From contig NZ_CP043538.1 of assembly GCF_000364445.2 (NCBI RefSeq), positions 4,359,447 through 4,423,446 of the forward strand: DNA of 64,000 bases, in the 5' to 3' direction. Numbering within the stretch: position 1 is the stretch's first letter; each line of letters begins with the position of its first letter. Below the pieces are notes generated by a model. It did not search any database and had not been told where the DNA came from. It worked only from the letters and a program-made list of their open reading frames with translations. A program made the position numbers and the translations under genes. Positions 9,046 through 18,239 of this stretch are shown here, piece by piece. Source of the DNA: Methylobacterium mesophilicum SR1.6/6. Its GTDB lineage: Bacteria; Pseudomonadota; Alphaproteobacteria; Rhizobiales; Beijerinckiaceae.

Positions 9046-10107
9046 ATGCCGACACGCGCCAGCGAACTCCTCACCCTGACCCGCGAGGGGCTCTACTGCC
9101 CCCTCGGTCGCTTCCACGTCGATCCGACCTGGCCGGTGGAGCGTGCGCTGATCACCCACGGCCATGCCGACCACGCCCGGTCCGGGCACGGCCAGGTGCT
9201 GGCGACGCCCGAGACCCTGCGGATCATGGCGGTGCGCTACGGCGCGGAGTTCTGCCGCCAGCGGCAGGAGGCCCGGCTCGGCGAGGCTTTGTCCGTGGGC
9301 GACGTGACCGTGCGCTTCGCCCCAGCCGGGCACGTCCTCGGCTCCGCACAGATCGCCATCGAGCGCGAGGGAGCCCGCGTGGTGGTCTCGGGCGACTACA
9401 AGCGCGCGCCGGACCCGACCTGCCTGCCCTTCGAAGTGGTGCCCTGCGATGTCTTCATCACCGAGGCGACCTTCGGTCTGCCGGTCTTCACCCACCCCGA
9501 CACACGGGGCGAGGTCCGCAAGCTCCTCGAATCGGTGAAGCTGTTCCCCGAGCGGGCGCACATCGTCGGCGCCTACGCGCTCGGCAAGGCGCAGCGGGTG
9601 ATGGCGCTCCTGCGGGAGGAAGGCTGGGACCGGCCGATCCATCTGCACGGGGCCATGGAGAAGCTCACCGCCCTCTACAAGGAGGAGGGGATCCCGCTGG
9701 GCGACACGCCGAAGGTGGTGGCCGCCGAGCGCAAGGATCTGCACGGGGCGATCGTGATCTGCCCGCCCTCGTCGATCCAGGATCTGTGGTCCCGGAAGTT
9801 TCCGGATCCGGTCACCTGCTTCGCCTCGGGCTGGATGCGGGTGCGGGCCCGCGCCCGGCAGAAGGGCGTCGAGCTGCCGCTGGTGATCTCCGACCATTCC
9901 GACTGGCCGGACCTGTGCCGCACCATCCGCGACACCGGTGCCGGCGAGGTCTGGGTCACGCACGGGCAGGAGGACGCGCTGGTCCACTGGTGCGGCACGC
10001 AGGGCATCAGGGCCCGGCCGCTCCACCTGCTGGGATACGGCGACGACGGGGAAGCCGAAGTTGCCGCTGAAGGCAGCCCAGGGGCTGACGCGGAGGCAGC
10101 GGCGTGA
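9046..10107 (+). CDS. ligase-associated DNA exonuclease (metallo-beta-lactamase fold)
   Basis: The 353-residue protein carries ITHGHADHARSGH, the HxHxDH zinc motif of metallo-beta-lactamase nucleases, and later SGDYKR, ISDHSDW and VTHGQEDAL, in the pattern of the beta-CASP/SNM1-like exonucleases that travel with bacterial ATP-dependent ligases. Length fits the family (about 330-350). It overlaps the ligase start by 4 bp (GTGA), showing translational coupling. A repair role, probably processing crosslink or broken ends before ligation, is inferred from the partnership. Confidence 0.9.
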   Translation: MPTRASELLTLTREGLYCPLGRFHVDPTWPVERALITHGHADHARSGHGQVLATPETLRIMAVRYGAEFCRQRQEARLGEALSVGDVTVRFAPAGHVLGSAQIAIEREGARVVVSGDYKRAPDPTCLPFEVVPCDVFITEATFGLPVFTHPDTRGEVRKLLESVKLFPERAHIVGAYALGKAQRVMALLREEGWDRPIHLHGAMEKLTALYKEEGIPLGDTPKVVAAERKDLHGAIVICPPSSIQDLWSRKFPDPVTCFASGWMRVRARARQKGVELPLVISDHSDWPDLCRTIRDTGAGEVWVTHGQEDALVHWCGTQGIRARPLHLLGYGDDGEAEVAAEGSPGADAEAAA

Positions 10108-11822
10108 ACGAGTTCGCCCACCTGCTGGACCGCCTCGCCTACGAGCCGCGACGCAATGCCAAGCTGCGGATGCTGCAGGATTACTTTTCCCGCACACCCG
10201 ATCCGGAACGAGGCTTCGCGCTCGGCGCCATGACGGGCACCTTGAGCTTTCGCGAAGCCAAGCCGGCCCTCATCCGCGGCCTGGTGGAGGAGCGGATCGA
10301 TCCGGTGCTGTTCCGGCTGTCGCACAACTATGTCGGGGATCTCGCGGAGACGACGGCGCTGATCTGGCCGGGGCGGCCGGAGGCGCCGCGGGAACCGGGC
10401 CCGGGCCACAACAACCCGCCGCCGCACGTCCCGACCCTGGCGGAGGTCGTCGAGACACTGGCGACCATCCCCAAACGCGAGCTGCCCCGCCACCTCGCCG
10501 AATGGCTCGATGCCCTCGACGAGACCGGCCGCTGGGCGCTCCTGAAGCTCGTCACCGGCAACCTCCGCGTCGGCGTCTCAGCGCGGCTCGCCAAGACCGC
10601 GGTGGGCGCGCTGGGCGGCCACGATGCGGACGCTGTCGAGGAGGTCTGGCACGGGCTGACACCGCCATTCGAGACCCTGTTCGCCTGGGTCGAGGGACGG
10701 GGTGAGCGCCCGGAGACCCTGAACCCGGCCCCGTTCCGGCCCCCGATGCTGTCACACCCGATCGAGGAGGAGGCCGACCTCGAGAAGCTTGAGGCCGAGG
10801 CGTTCTCGGCCGAGTGGAAGTGGGACGGCATCCGCGTCCAGCTCGTCGGCGGACTCGACCGGGCCGGCGAGCAGGTCGGAAAGGTTTATTCCCGCACCGG
10901 TGAGGACATCACCGGGGCGTTCCCGGATCTCGCCGAGGCCATCACCTTCGCGGGCGCGCTCGACGGCGAACTGCTGATCCTGCGCGAGCGGCGGGTGCAG
11001 AGCTTCAACGTGCTGCAGCAGCGGCTGAACCGGAAGGCCGTCACGGCAAAGCTCCTCGAGGAGTTCCCTGCCCATGTCCGGGCCTACGACCTCCTCACCC
11101 TCGACGGTGAGGACCTGAGGCCTGAGCCCTTCGCGGCCCGGCGGGCGAAGCTCGAGGCCCTCGTCACGCGCCTCGACCATGCCCGGATCGATATCTCGCC
11201 GCGCGTGCCGTTCGCGGATTGGGAGGCGCTGGCCGCCGCGCGGGCCGACCCCGCCTCCGTGGGGGCCGGCGAGGACGCCGATGCCATTGAGGGTGTGATG
11301 CTCAAGCGCCTGAACAGCCCCTACCTGCCAGGGCGACCCAAGGGGCCATGGTGGAAGTGGAAGCGCGAGCCCCACATCGTCGATGCCGTGATGATGTACG
11401 CCCAGCGGGGGCATGGGAAGCGCTCGTCCTTCTACTCGGACTACACGTTCGGAGTCTGGCGCGCGGCGCCCGAGGGCGGGGACGAGCTTGTGCCGGTGGG
11501 CAAGGCCTATCACGGCTTCACCGACGCGGAACTCGCCAAGCTCGACCGCTACGTCCGCAACAACACCACCAAGCGCTTCGGCCCGGTGCGCGAGGTCGCC
11601 CACGGGCGCGACGCCGGCCTCGTGCTGGAGATCGCCTTCGAGGGCGTGCAGCGCTCGACCCGTCACAAGTCCGGGGTGGCGATGCGCTTCCCCCGGGTCA
11701 GCCGCATCCGCTGGGACAAGCCCCCCGCTGAGGCCGACCGGATCGACGTGCTGGAGCGCATCCTCGCCCGCGGCGAGCGCGAGATCGCGCCCGGCGCGAC
11801 CCTGATGGAGAAGTCCGCATGA
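10104..11822 (+). CDS. ATP-dependent DNA ligase, bacterial repair type
   Basis: A 572-residue protein starting with GTG. The N-terminal 200 residues form the ligase DNA-binding domain. The nucleotidyltransferase core has EWKWDGIRVQ with the adenylated lysine at about residue 239, then KVYSRTGEDIT, LDGELLIL and EGVMLKRLNSPYLPGR. The C-terminal OB domain follows (WWKWKREPHIVDAVMMYAQ). The layout is that of the ligase linked to DNA damage (cisplatin) tolerance, separate from the essential NAD-dependent LigA and from LigD. It is coupled upstream to the exonuclease and downstream to yjbQ by 4-bp overlaps. The Lhr-type helicase and phosphoesterase that often complete this cassette are absent from the window. 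Confidence 0.93.
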   Translation: MNEFAHLLDRLAYEPRRNAKLRMLQDYFSRTPDPERGFALGAMTGTLSFREAKPALIRGLVEERIDPVLFRLSHNYVGDLAETTALIWPGRPEAPREPGPGHNNPPPHVPTLAEVVETLATIPKRELPRHLAEWLDALDETGRWALLKLVTGNLRVGVSARLAKTAVGALGGHDADAVEEVWHGLTPPFETLFAWVEGRGERPETLNPAPFRPPMLSHPIEEEADLEKLEAEAFSAEWKWDGIRVQLVGGLDRAGEQVGKVYSRTGEDITGAFPDLAEAITFAGALDGELLILRERRVQSFNVLQQRLNRKAVTAKLLEEFPAHVRAYDLLTLDGEDLRPEPFAARRAKLEALVTRLDHARIDISPRVPFADWEALAAARADPASVGAGEDADAIEGVMLKRLNSPYLPGRPKGPWWKWKREPHIVDAVMMYAQRGHGKRSSFYSDYTFGVWRAAPEGGDELVPVGKAYHGFTDAELAKLDRYVRNNTTKRFGPVREVAHGRDAGLVLEIAFEGVQRSTRHKSGVAMRFPRVSRIRWDKPPAEADRIDVLERILARGEREIAPGATLMEKSA

Positions 11823-12301
11823 GGCAGGGGATCAACCGAGAGGGCAAGATCGGGCCGGTGGAGGCGTTGGCCGCGGGCCCGGTGGAGCGCCACGCGAGCG
11901 GGCGCCTCGCCATCGCGACCCCGGGGCAGGGCTTCACGGATTTCACCGCCGCGGTGTCGGATTTCGTGCGCGGCAGCGGCGTCCAGGACGGTCTCGTGAC
12001 GGTGTTCTGCCGGCACACCTCGGCCTCGTTGACCATCCAGGAGAATGCCGATCCCGACGTCCAGACGGACCTGATGGCGGCGCTCGACGGGTTCGCGCCG
12101 CGGCACGCCGGCTACGTCCACGGCGCCGAGGGGCCGGACGACATGCCGGCCCATATCCGCACGCTGGTCACCGATTCGGCCCTCACCATCCCGCTGGTCG
12201 ACGGCCGCCTCGCGCTCGGCACGTGGCAGGGGATCTACCTGATCGAGCATCGTGATCGGCCGCACCGGCGGGAGATCGTGCTGAGCGCGATCGGCGCGTG
12301 A
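11819..12301 (+). CDS. YjbQ/UPF0047 family protein
   Basis: The 160-residue protein has the UPF0047 signature: VTVFCRHTSASLTIQENADPDV, then YVHGAEGPDDMPAHIRT and LALGTWQGIYLIEHRDRPHRR. The conserved His, Asn and Glu cluster in these motifs. The E. coli homologue complements thiamin phosphate synthase mutants, but the physiological role is unsettled. The ATG overlaps the ligase stop (ATGA), so the three genes form one operon. It is about 20 residues longer at the N-terminus than typical members. Confidence 0.88.
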   Translation: MRQGINREGKIGPVEALAAGPVERHASGRLAIATPGQGFTDFTAAVSDFVRGSGVQDGLVTVFCRHTSASLTIQENADPDVQTDLMAALDGFAPRHAGYVHGAEGPDDMPAHIRTLVTDSALTIPLVDGRLALGTWQGIYLIEHRDRPHRREIVLSAIGA

Positions 12302-12482
12302 AGTCCGCGCCGTCATCGATTCGGTCCGCCCGCAAGGACGGCGGTGTGCCGGCCGGCTCAGCGCGGCCGCATCGGCGGCAGGGGCGGCAACAGACCGCCG
12401 CACACGGACGATTAACCATATCGGGCGCTTATGATTCTCCGTCGGGTCGGCTGCCCTGCCGGTCTCGCGAACGGAGACCCCG

Positions 12483-13274
12483 ATGGGCCTTTTCGCTGCG
12501 CTCTCGAACTCGATTTCCGGCGCCTCGGCGCAGTCCCTCGCCCTGAACAACATCTCGGGGAACATCGCCAACACCCAGACGGCGGGCTTCAAGTCCACCG
12601 AGACGAGCTTCGCCGACATGCTGGCCCAGACCGAGGGCGGCATGCAGCCGGCCGGTGGCGTCTCGTCCAGCACGCGCAACAGCCTCAACATCCAGGGCAC
12701 GGTGCAGTCGACCGGCGTGTCGACCAACCTCGCGATCTCGGGCAACGGCTACTTCATCGTCCGGGAGAACACCGGCACGGACCAGAGCCCGAGCTTCACC
12801 GGTCAGACCGGCTATACGCGCCGCGGCGACTTCACGCCGGACGCGAACGGCTACCTCACCAACGGCGCGGGCTACTACCTGTTCGCCGGCCCTTCGGCGA
12901 GCGGCCCGGTGCAGGTCCCGACCGGCGCCAACACCCTGTCGAGCCTCACGGTCTCGCCCGCCGGTACGCTCACCGGAACGGCCGCAAACGGCAGTTCGGT
13001 ACCGCTGGGCACGCTCACGCTCGCGCAATTCGGCCTGCAGGACAATCTCGCCTCCCTCGACGGCGGCACCTACGTGGCCACCGACAAGTCGGGCACGCCG
13101 AGCTACGGCCTGAACGGCGCCACCATCGCCGCCGGCTCGGTCGAGCAGTCGAATGCCGGGATCGCCGATCAGTTCTCCAAGATGATCGAGACCCAGCAGG
13201 CCTATACGGCCAACACGAAGGTCATGAGCACCACCGACCAGATGCTCCAGGACGCCATCGCGATGTACACCTGA
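12483..13274 (+). CDS. flagellar hook/basal-body rod-type protein (FlgE/FlgF-like)
   Basis: A 263-residue protein opening MGLFAALSNSISGASAQSLA followed by LNNISGNIANTQTAGFKSTE, the flagellar rod/hook N-terminal motif (N-L-N-T-GFK). It ends QFSKMIETQQAYTANTKVMST followed by DQMLQDAIAMYT, the conserved C-terminal helix. The middle (RRGDFTPDANGYLTN) is the FlgE/F/G core. Signal-less export is typical. It is shorter than most FlgE hooks (about 400) and near FlgF size. No other flagellar gene is in the window, so the subtype cannot be fixed. A good ribosome binding site (GGAGAC) is about 8 nt before the ATG. Confidence 0.85.
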   Translation: MGLFAALSNSISGASAQSLALNNISGNIANTQTAGFKSTETSFADMLAQTEGGMQPAGGVSSSTRNSLNIQGTVQSTGVSTNLAISGNGYFIVRENTGTDQSPSFTGQTGYTRRGDFTPDANGYLTNGAGYYLFAGPSASGPVQVPTGANTLSSLTVSPAGTLTGTAANGSSVPLGTLTLAQFGLQDNLASLDGGTYVATDKSGTPSYGLNGATIAAGSVEQSNAGIADQFSKMIETQQAYTANTKVMSTTDQMLQDAIAMYT

Positions 13275-13394
13275 GGCGGTCCTAGGGGCGTCATAGGGTG
13301 TCCGGTCGAACGCTTCGGCCGTGCGTCCCGCCCCGCCGTCGCTTCGCTGCGCTCGGAAGGACGGCGGCCCCCAAGCGATCGGCCGGGAACGGTC

Positions 13395-14930
13395 TTACAG
13401 AAACTTCAGCGGGTCCTTCTCGGGCGGAGGCGGTGCCACGTCGGCCCGGTTCCACCAGCCGCCGCCGAGGGCCACGAACAGGGCGGCGGTGTCGGCGTAC
13501 TGAGTGGCGCGCGCACCCGCCGAAGTCACCAGCGCCGAGAGGTATCCCTGCTGGGCGATCAGCACCTGCGAGGAGGTGACGGCGCCCGCCGTGTACTGCT
13601 TGCGGATCAGCCCGAGGCTCTGGTTCGTGGCGCTCACCGCGGCGTCGGCGGCGGCCACCGCCTTGGCGTCGGCCTGGAGCGCCCGCAGGGCGTCGGCGAC
13701 GTTCTGGAAGGCCGTGATCACCGTCGCCTTGTACTGCGCCTGCGCCTCCGTCAGCGATTCCTCGGAGGCCCGCTGGCGCCGGAACAGGGTGCCGGCATCG
13801 AAGATCGGCGCCGTCGCCTGACCGATGATCGTGAAGAACGCCGCACCGGGACTGGTCACCTGTGCGATCCGCGTGGCGCTCGAGCCGCCGGTGGCGGTCA
13901 GGCTGAACTGCGGCAGGCGGTTGGCCACCGCCACGCCGACATTGGCGCTCGCCTGCTGGACCAGGGCCTCGGCGGCCTTCACGTCGGGGCGCTGCTGAAC
14001 CAGCCGCGAGGGCAGGCTGACCGGGAGCCGGGTCGGCAGGTGCAGGGCCGACAGGTCGAAGGTCTCCGAGACTTCGTCGGAGGGAAGGCGCCCGGCCAGC
14101 GCGGTGAGCAGGTTGCGCTGCTGCGCCAGCTGCTTCTCCAGCGGCGGCAGCAGCTGCTGCGACAGGGCCAGCGCTGCCTGCTGCTGCACCACGTCTGCCC
14201 CCGCGATCTGACCCAGCGAGAGCTGCTTGTTGTAGAGCTGCAGGATCTCGGTCTGCGCCTGGATCACCTTGCGGGTCGCGTCGATCTGCGCCCGCAGCGA
14301 GGCCTCCTGGATCGCGGCCGCCACCACGTTGCCTGTCAGGCTGAGATAGGCGGCCTCCAGCTGGAAGCGCTGGTTCTCGGTGGTGGCCTCGAGCGACTCG
14401 ATCTGGCGGCGGTTCCCGCCGAACACGTCCGGATTGTACGAGACCACCGCCTGCGGCGTGGACAGGCTGTAGAGATACTGGTTCTGGTTGTTGAGGGGCG
14501 ATTGCAGGTCGAGGCCCGGCGCCAGCGCTCCCTGGATCTGCGGGGTCGCGGTGAGGCTCGGGTAGAGCGTGCCCTTCTGGGCGAGCACGTTCTGCTGGGC
14601 GACCCGCAGGGAGGCCTGCGCCGCCTCCAGGGTCGGGTTGTTGGCGAGCGCCTGATCGACGAGGCGGTTCAGCGCCCTCGAGCGGAACAGGCCCCACCAT
14701 TGCCCGGGAATGTCGGCGCCGGAGACGAAGCTCTGGTCGGCCGAGCCGCCCGCCCGGGTCCGGATCTTGTCGGCGGCCGAGGGGTTCTTCAGCGGCTCCT
14801 TGGTGTAGCGGCTGACTGGGGGATCCTCCGCCGGCACGTAGTTCGGGCCGACCGCGCAGGCCGACAGGGACAGGGAGGCTGCCAGCACAAGGGCCGCCCG
14901 TCCGCACCTCTCCGGCGCCCAGCTCACCAT
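13395..14930 (-). CDS. RND efflux outer-membrane factor lipoprotein (NodT/TolC family)
   Basis: A 511-residue protein. The signal sequence ends LSLSAC, a lipobox, followed by AVGPNYVPAEDPP, the usual start of NodT-type outer membrane factors. Two long helical OEP repeats follow (AALAGRLPSDE and LPSRLVQQRPDVKAAEALV are family hallmarks, then QYTAGAVTSSQVL). The ATG at 14928-14930 has a short charged n-region. It forms the outer-membrane channel of the tripartite pump and is the last gene of the adaptor-pump-channel operon, 143 bp after the pump stop. Confidence 0.92.
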   Translation of the reverse strand: MVSWAPERCGRAALVLAASLSLSACAVGPNYVPAEDPPVSRYTKEPLKNPSAADKIRTRAGGSADQSFVSGADIPGQWWGLFRSRALNRLVDQALANNPTLEAAQASLRVAQQNVLAQKGTLYPSLTATPQIQGALAPGLDLQSPLNNQNQYLYSLSTPQAVVSYNPDVFGGNRRQIESLEATTENQRFQLEAAYLSLTGNVVAAAIQEASLRAQIDATRKVIQAQTEILQLYNKQLSLGQIAGADVVQQQAALALSQQLLPPLEKQLAQQRNLLTALAGRLPSDEVSETFDLSALHLPTRLPVSLPSRLVQQRPDVKAAEALVQQASANVGVAVANRLPQFSLTATGGSSATRIAQVTSPGAAFFTIIGQATAPIFDAGTLFRRQRASEESLTEAQAQYKATVITAFQNVADALRALQADAKAVAAADAAVSATNQSLGLIRKQYTAGAVTSSQVLIAQQGYLSALVTSAGARATQYADTAALFVALGGGWWNRADVAPPPPEKDPLKFL

Positions 14931-15073
14931 CCTGCCCCCGAACCGCTCGACTTGGTAGAGCGACCCGGCGCGCGTCCAAGTCAATCCGGCCGTCCCTAAG
15001 TCCCGCCCGCGGGACCAGCCTTGTGGCGCCCCTGCAACGCGCCGCACCATTGCCCGAGGGCGCCCGGACCGGA

Positions 15074-18000
15074 TCACGCGGCGGCCCGGTGCTCGGTCCG
15101 CCCCCGCGCGTCCGGGTTCGGCCGGCGGCGGGAGAACAGGGAGATCAGCACCGGCACGACCACGAGGATCAGGTTCGGCGCCAGGATGATGCCGCCCACC
15201 ACCACGAGGGCGAGGGGCTTCTGAACCTGCGAGCCGATCCCGGTGGAGACGGCGGCCGGCAGCAGGCCCACGCAGGCGGCCACGCAGGTCATCATCACCG
15301 GGCGCATCCGCACCACGGCGGCGTGCCAGACCGCCTCCTGCCGCCTCCAGCCCTCGTCGAGGAGCTGGTTGTAGTAGGCGAGCAGGATCACGCCCTCCAT
15401 GGTGGAGATGCCGAACAGCGCGATGAAGCCGATCGCCGCCGAGATCGAGAACGGCGTGCCGGTCAGGAACAGGGCGAAGATGCCGCCGATCATCGCCATC
15501 GGGATCACCGACAGCGTCAGCAGCATGTCGGCCACCGACGAGAAGTTGATGTAAAGGAGCAGTGCGATCAGCAGCAGCGTGATCGGCACCACGAGGCTGA
15601 GGCGGGCGGCCGCTTCCTTCAGGTTGGTGAACTGCCCGACCCATTCCAGCCGGTAGCCCGGGGGCAGGTCGACGGCCTCGGCGACCTTGCGCTGCGCCTC
15701 GAGCACCGCGCTGCCGAGGTCGCGACCGCGCACCGAGAACTTCACCGGGATGTAGCGTTCCTGGTCCTCGCGGTAGATGAACGAGGCCCCCGACACGAGG
15801 TCCACGTCGGCGATTTCGGAGAGCGGTACCTGGACCACGCCGCCGTTGGGATTCTGGGCGCCCACCGCGATGTTGCGGATGCCGGCGAGCGACGAGCGAT
15901 ACTCCTTGGCGAGGCGCACCCGCATGGGGAAGTGGCGGTCGGAGCCGTACTCGTAGAGGTCGCCGGCGGTCTGGCCGCCGATCGCCGCCTGGATGGTGGT
16001 GTTCACGTCGCCGATCGACAGGCCGTAGCGGGCGGCCTTGTGCCGGTCCACGTCGATGCGGACCGTCGGCTGGCCGAGGGACTCGAACACCGACAGGTCG
16101 GTGACCCCCTGGACGGTGGCGAGCGCCGCCTTCACGGCGTTCGCGGTCTTGGTGAGCTGCGCGAGGTCGTTGCCGTAGATCTTGACCGAGTTCTCGCCCT
16201 TCACGCCTGAGGCCGCCTCTTGGACGTTGTCCTCGATATACTGCGAGAAGTTAAACTCGATTCCGGGGAACTCCGCCGCCAGCTGCTTGCTCAGATTGGC
16301 GATCAGGGTCTCCTTGTCGAGTCCTTTCCGCCATTGGTCGATCGGCTTGAGCGGGGCCAGGATCTCGACGTTGAAGAAGCCGGTGGCGTCGGTGCCGTCG
16401 TTCGGCCGGCCCTGGTGGGACAGGACCGTGGTGACCTCCGGAACCTCCTGGAAGATCTTGCGCATGCGCTGGACGTAGGCGTTGCCGGCCTCCAGCGAGA
16501 TCGAGGACGGCATCGTCCCGCGCACGTAGAGGTTGCCCTCCTCGAGGCGCGGCAGGAATTCCAGGCCGAGATTGCGCGCCACGAGGCCCGAGACGAGCAG
16601 GATCGCCAGCGTCACGGCGAGCGACAGCACGCGGTTGCGCAGGCCGAAGGCCAGGATGCGCTCGTGCCCGAAGCGCAGGAGCCGCACGATCAGCGTGTCG
16701 CGCTCCTCCAGCTTCCTGGGCAGGATCAGCGCCGAGAGCGCGGGCGAGACCGTGAAGGTCGCGAGCAGACCGCCCAGCAGCGCGTACGCGTAGGTCTTGG
16801 CCATCGGCCCGAAGATGTGGCCCTCGACGCCGGTCATCGTGAACAGCGGCAGGAAGCCCACGATGATGATCGTCGCCGAGAAGAAGATCGCCCGGTTCAC
16901 CTCCCGGCCCGCGACCGCGATGGTGCCGAGCCGCCCGGTCAGCCCGGCGGGCGGCGCGTCGCCCTTCACGTGGTCGGGCTCGGCGAGGTGCCGGAACACG
17001 TTCTCGACCATGATCACGGTGGCGTCGACGATCAGGCCGAAATCGATGGCGCCGAGCGACAGGAGGTTGGCCGAGTCGCCGCGCACCACGAGGATCAGGA
17101 TCGCGAAGCCCAGCGCGAAGGGGATCGTCGCCGCCACGATGATCGCGCTCGTCAGCGAGCCGAGGAACAGCCACTGCACCACGAAGACCAGCACCACGCC
17201 GAAGATGAGGTTGTGCATCACCGTGTGGGTCGTCGTGTGGATCAGTCCGGACCGGTCGTAGATCCGCTCGATCTTCACGTCGGGCGGCAGGATCGAGGAG
17301 CTGTTGATCTTGTCGATCTCGGCCTCGACCCGCTCCAGCGTCGGCAGGCTCTTGCCGCCGCGGCTCATGAGCACGATGCCCTCGACGATGTCGGGTTGGT
17401 CGTCGTGGCCGACGATCCCGAGTCGCGGTGCGTTCGAGACCCGCACCTCGGCCACGTCGCGCACCAGCACGGGCGTGCCGTTGACGAGGCTGATCATCGT
17501 GTCCCGGATGTCGTCCATGTCGCGGATCAGGCCGATGCCGCGCACCACCGCCGATTGCTGCCCGACGTTGAGCGTCTGCCCGCCGACGTTGATCGAGGCG
17601 TTGTTGAGCGCCGTGGTCAGCTGGACGAGGGTCAGGCCCTGCGCCTGGAGGCGGTTCAGGTCGACCGCGACCTCGTATTCCTTGGCCTTGCCGCCGAAGG
17701 CGGTGACGTCGACCACGCCGGGAATCGCCTTGAACCGGCGCTGCAGCACCCAGTCCTGCAGGGTCTTCATGTCGGTGGGCGAGTAGCCCGCCGGGCCGAC
17801 CAGCTTGTAGCGCATGATCTCGCCCACCGGGCTCGTTGGCGAGATCTGCGGCGTGGCTCCGTTCGGCAGCGAGGGGGCCTGCGACAGCCGGTTGAGCACC
17901 CGCTGCAGCGCCTCCTCGTACGTGTATTCGTAGTTGAACTGGATCTTCACGTCGGAGAGGCCGAACAGCGAGATCGTCCGCACCACCTGGGCGTTGGGGA

Positions 18001-18223
18001 TGCCGGCGAGCGCCACCTCGAGGGGGATCGTGATGTAGCGCTCGATCTCGTCGGCCGACTGGCCCGGGTTCTGGGTGATCACGTCGACGAGCGGCGGGAC
18101 CGGATCGGGATAGGCCTCGATGTTGAGCTGCGTGTAGGCGCCGTACCCGATGCCCAGCATCAGCACGAACATCAGCACCACCAGCACCCGCTGGCGGAGC
18201 GAGAAGGCGATCAGGGCGTTCAT
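15074..18223 (-). CDS. heavy-metal-type RND efflux pump (CzcA/CusA family)
   Basis: A 1049-residue inner-membrane pump with about 12 transmembrane segments and two large periplasmic loops. TM4 carries AIDFGLIVDATVIMVEN, with the two Asp and the Glu conserved in the proton relay of CzcA/CusA pumps. Other HME-RND marks are the N-terminal LNIEAYPDPVPPLVDV, QISPTSPVGEI and the C-terminal DPRIDF-free RRRPNPDARGRTEH tail. The metal is not resolved: I see no CusA-like methionine triad with confidence. The frame is full length with the ATG 16 bp after the adaptor stop. It works with the adaptor and outer-membrane factor encoded either side. Confidence 0.93.
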   Translation of the reverse strand: MNALIAFSLRQRVLVVLMFVLMLGIGYGAYTQLNIEAYPDPVPPLVDVITQNPGQSADEIERYITIPLEVALAGIPNAQVVRTISLFGLSDVKIQFNYEYTYEEALQRVLNRLSQAPSLPNGATPQISPTSPVGEIMRYKLVGPAGYSPTDMKTLQDWVLQRRFKAIPGVVDVTAFGGKAKEYEVAVDLNRLQAQGLTLVQLTTALNNASINVGGQTLNVGQQSAVVRGIGLIRDMDDIRDTMISLVNGTPVLVRDVAEVRVSNAPRLGIVGHDDQPDIVEGIVLMSRGGKSLPTLERVEAEIDKINSSSILPPDVKIERIYDRSGLIHTTTHTVMHNLIFGVVLVFVVQWLFLGSLTSAIIVAATIPFALGFAILILVVRGDSANLLSLGAIDFGLIVDATVIMVENVFRHLAEPDHVKGDAPPAGLTGRLGTIAVAGREVNRAIFFSATIIIVGFLPLFTMTGVEGHIFGPMAKTYAYALLGGLLATFTVSPALSALILPRKLEERDTLIVRLLRFGHERILAFGLRNRVLSLAVTLAILLVSGLVARNLGLEFLPRLEEGNLYVRGTMPSSISLEAGNAYVQRMRKIFQEVPEVTTVLSHQGRPNDGTDATGFFNVEILAPLKPIDQWRKGLDKETLIANLSKQLAAEFPGIEFNFSQYIEDNVQEAASGVKGENSVKIYGNDLAQLTKTANAVKAALATVQGVTDLSVFESLGQPTVRIDVDRHKAARYGLSIGDVNTTIQAAIGGQTAGDLYEYGSDRHFPMRVRLAKEYRSSLAGIRNIAVGAQNPNGGVVQVPLSEIADVDLVSGASFIYREDQERYIPVKFSVRGRDLGSAVLEAQRKVAEAVDLPPGYRLEWVGQFTNLKEAAARLSLVVPITLLLIALLLYINFSSVADMLLTLSVIPMAMIGGIFALFLTGTPFSISAAIGFIALFGISTMEGVILLAYYNQLLDEGWRRQEAVWHAAVVRMRPVMMTCVAACVGLLPAAVSTGIGSQVQKPLALVVVGGIILAPNLILVVVPVLISLFSRRRPNPDARGRTEHRAAA

Positions 18224-18239
18224 CGGACCGGATCCTCGC

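Noticed and set aside
13318..13372. Possible further copy of the GCGAGCGGAGCG repeat
   Set aside because: Only a GTCGCTTCGCTGCGCTCGGA-like half matches, with no partner arm. Too weak to list.
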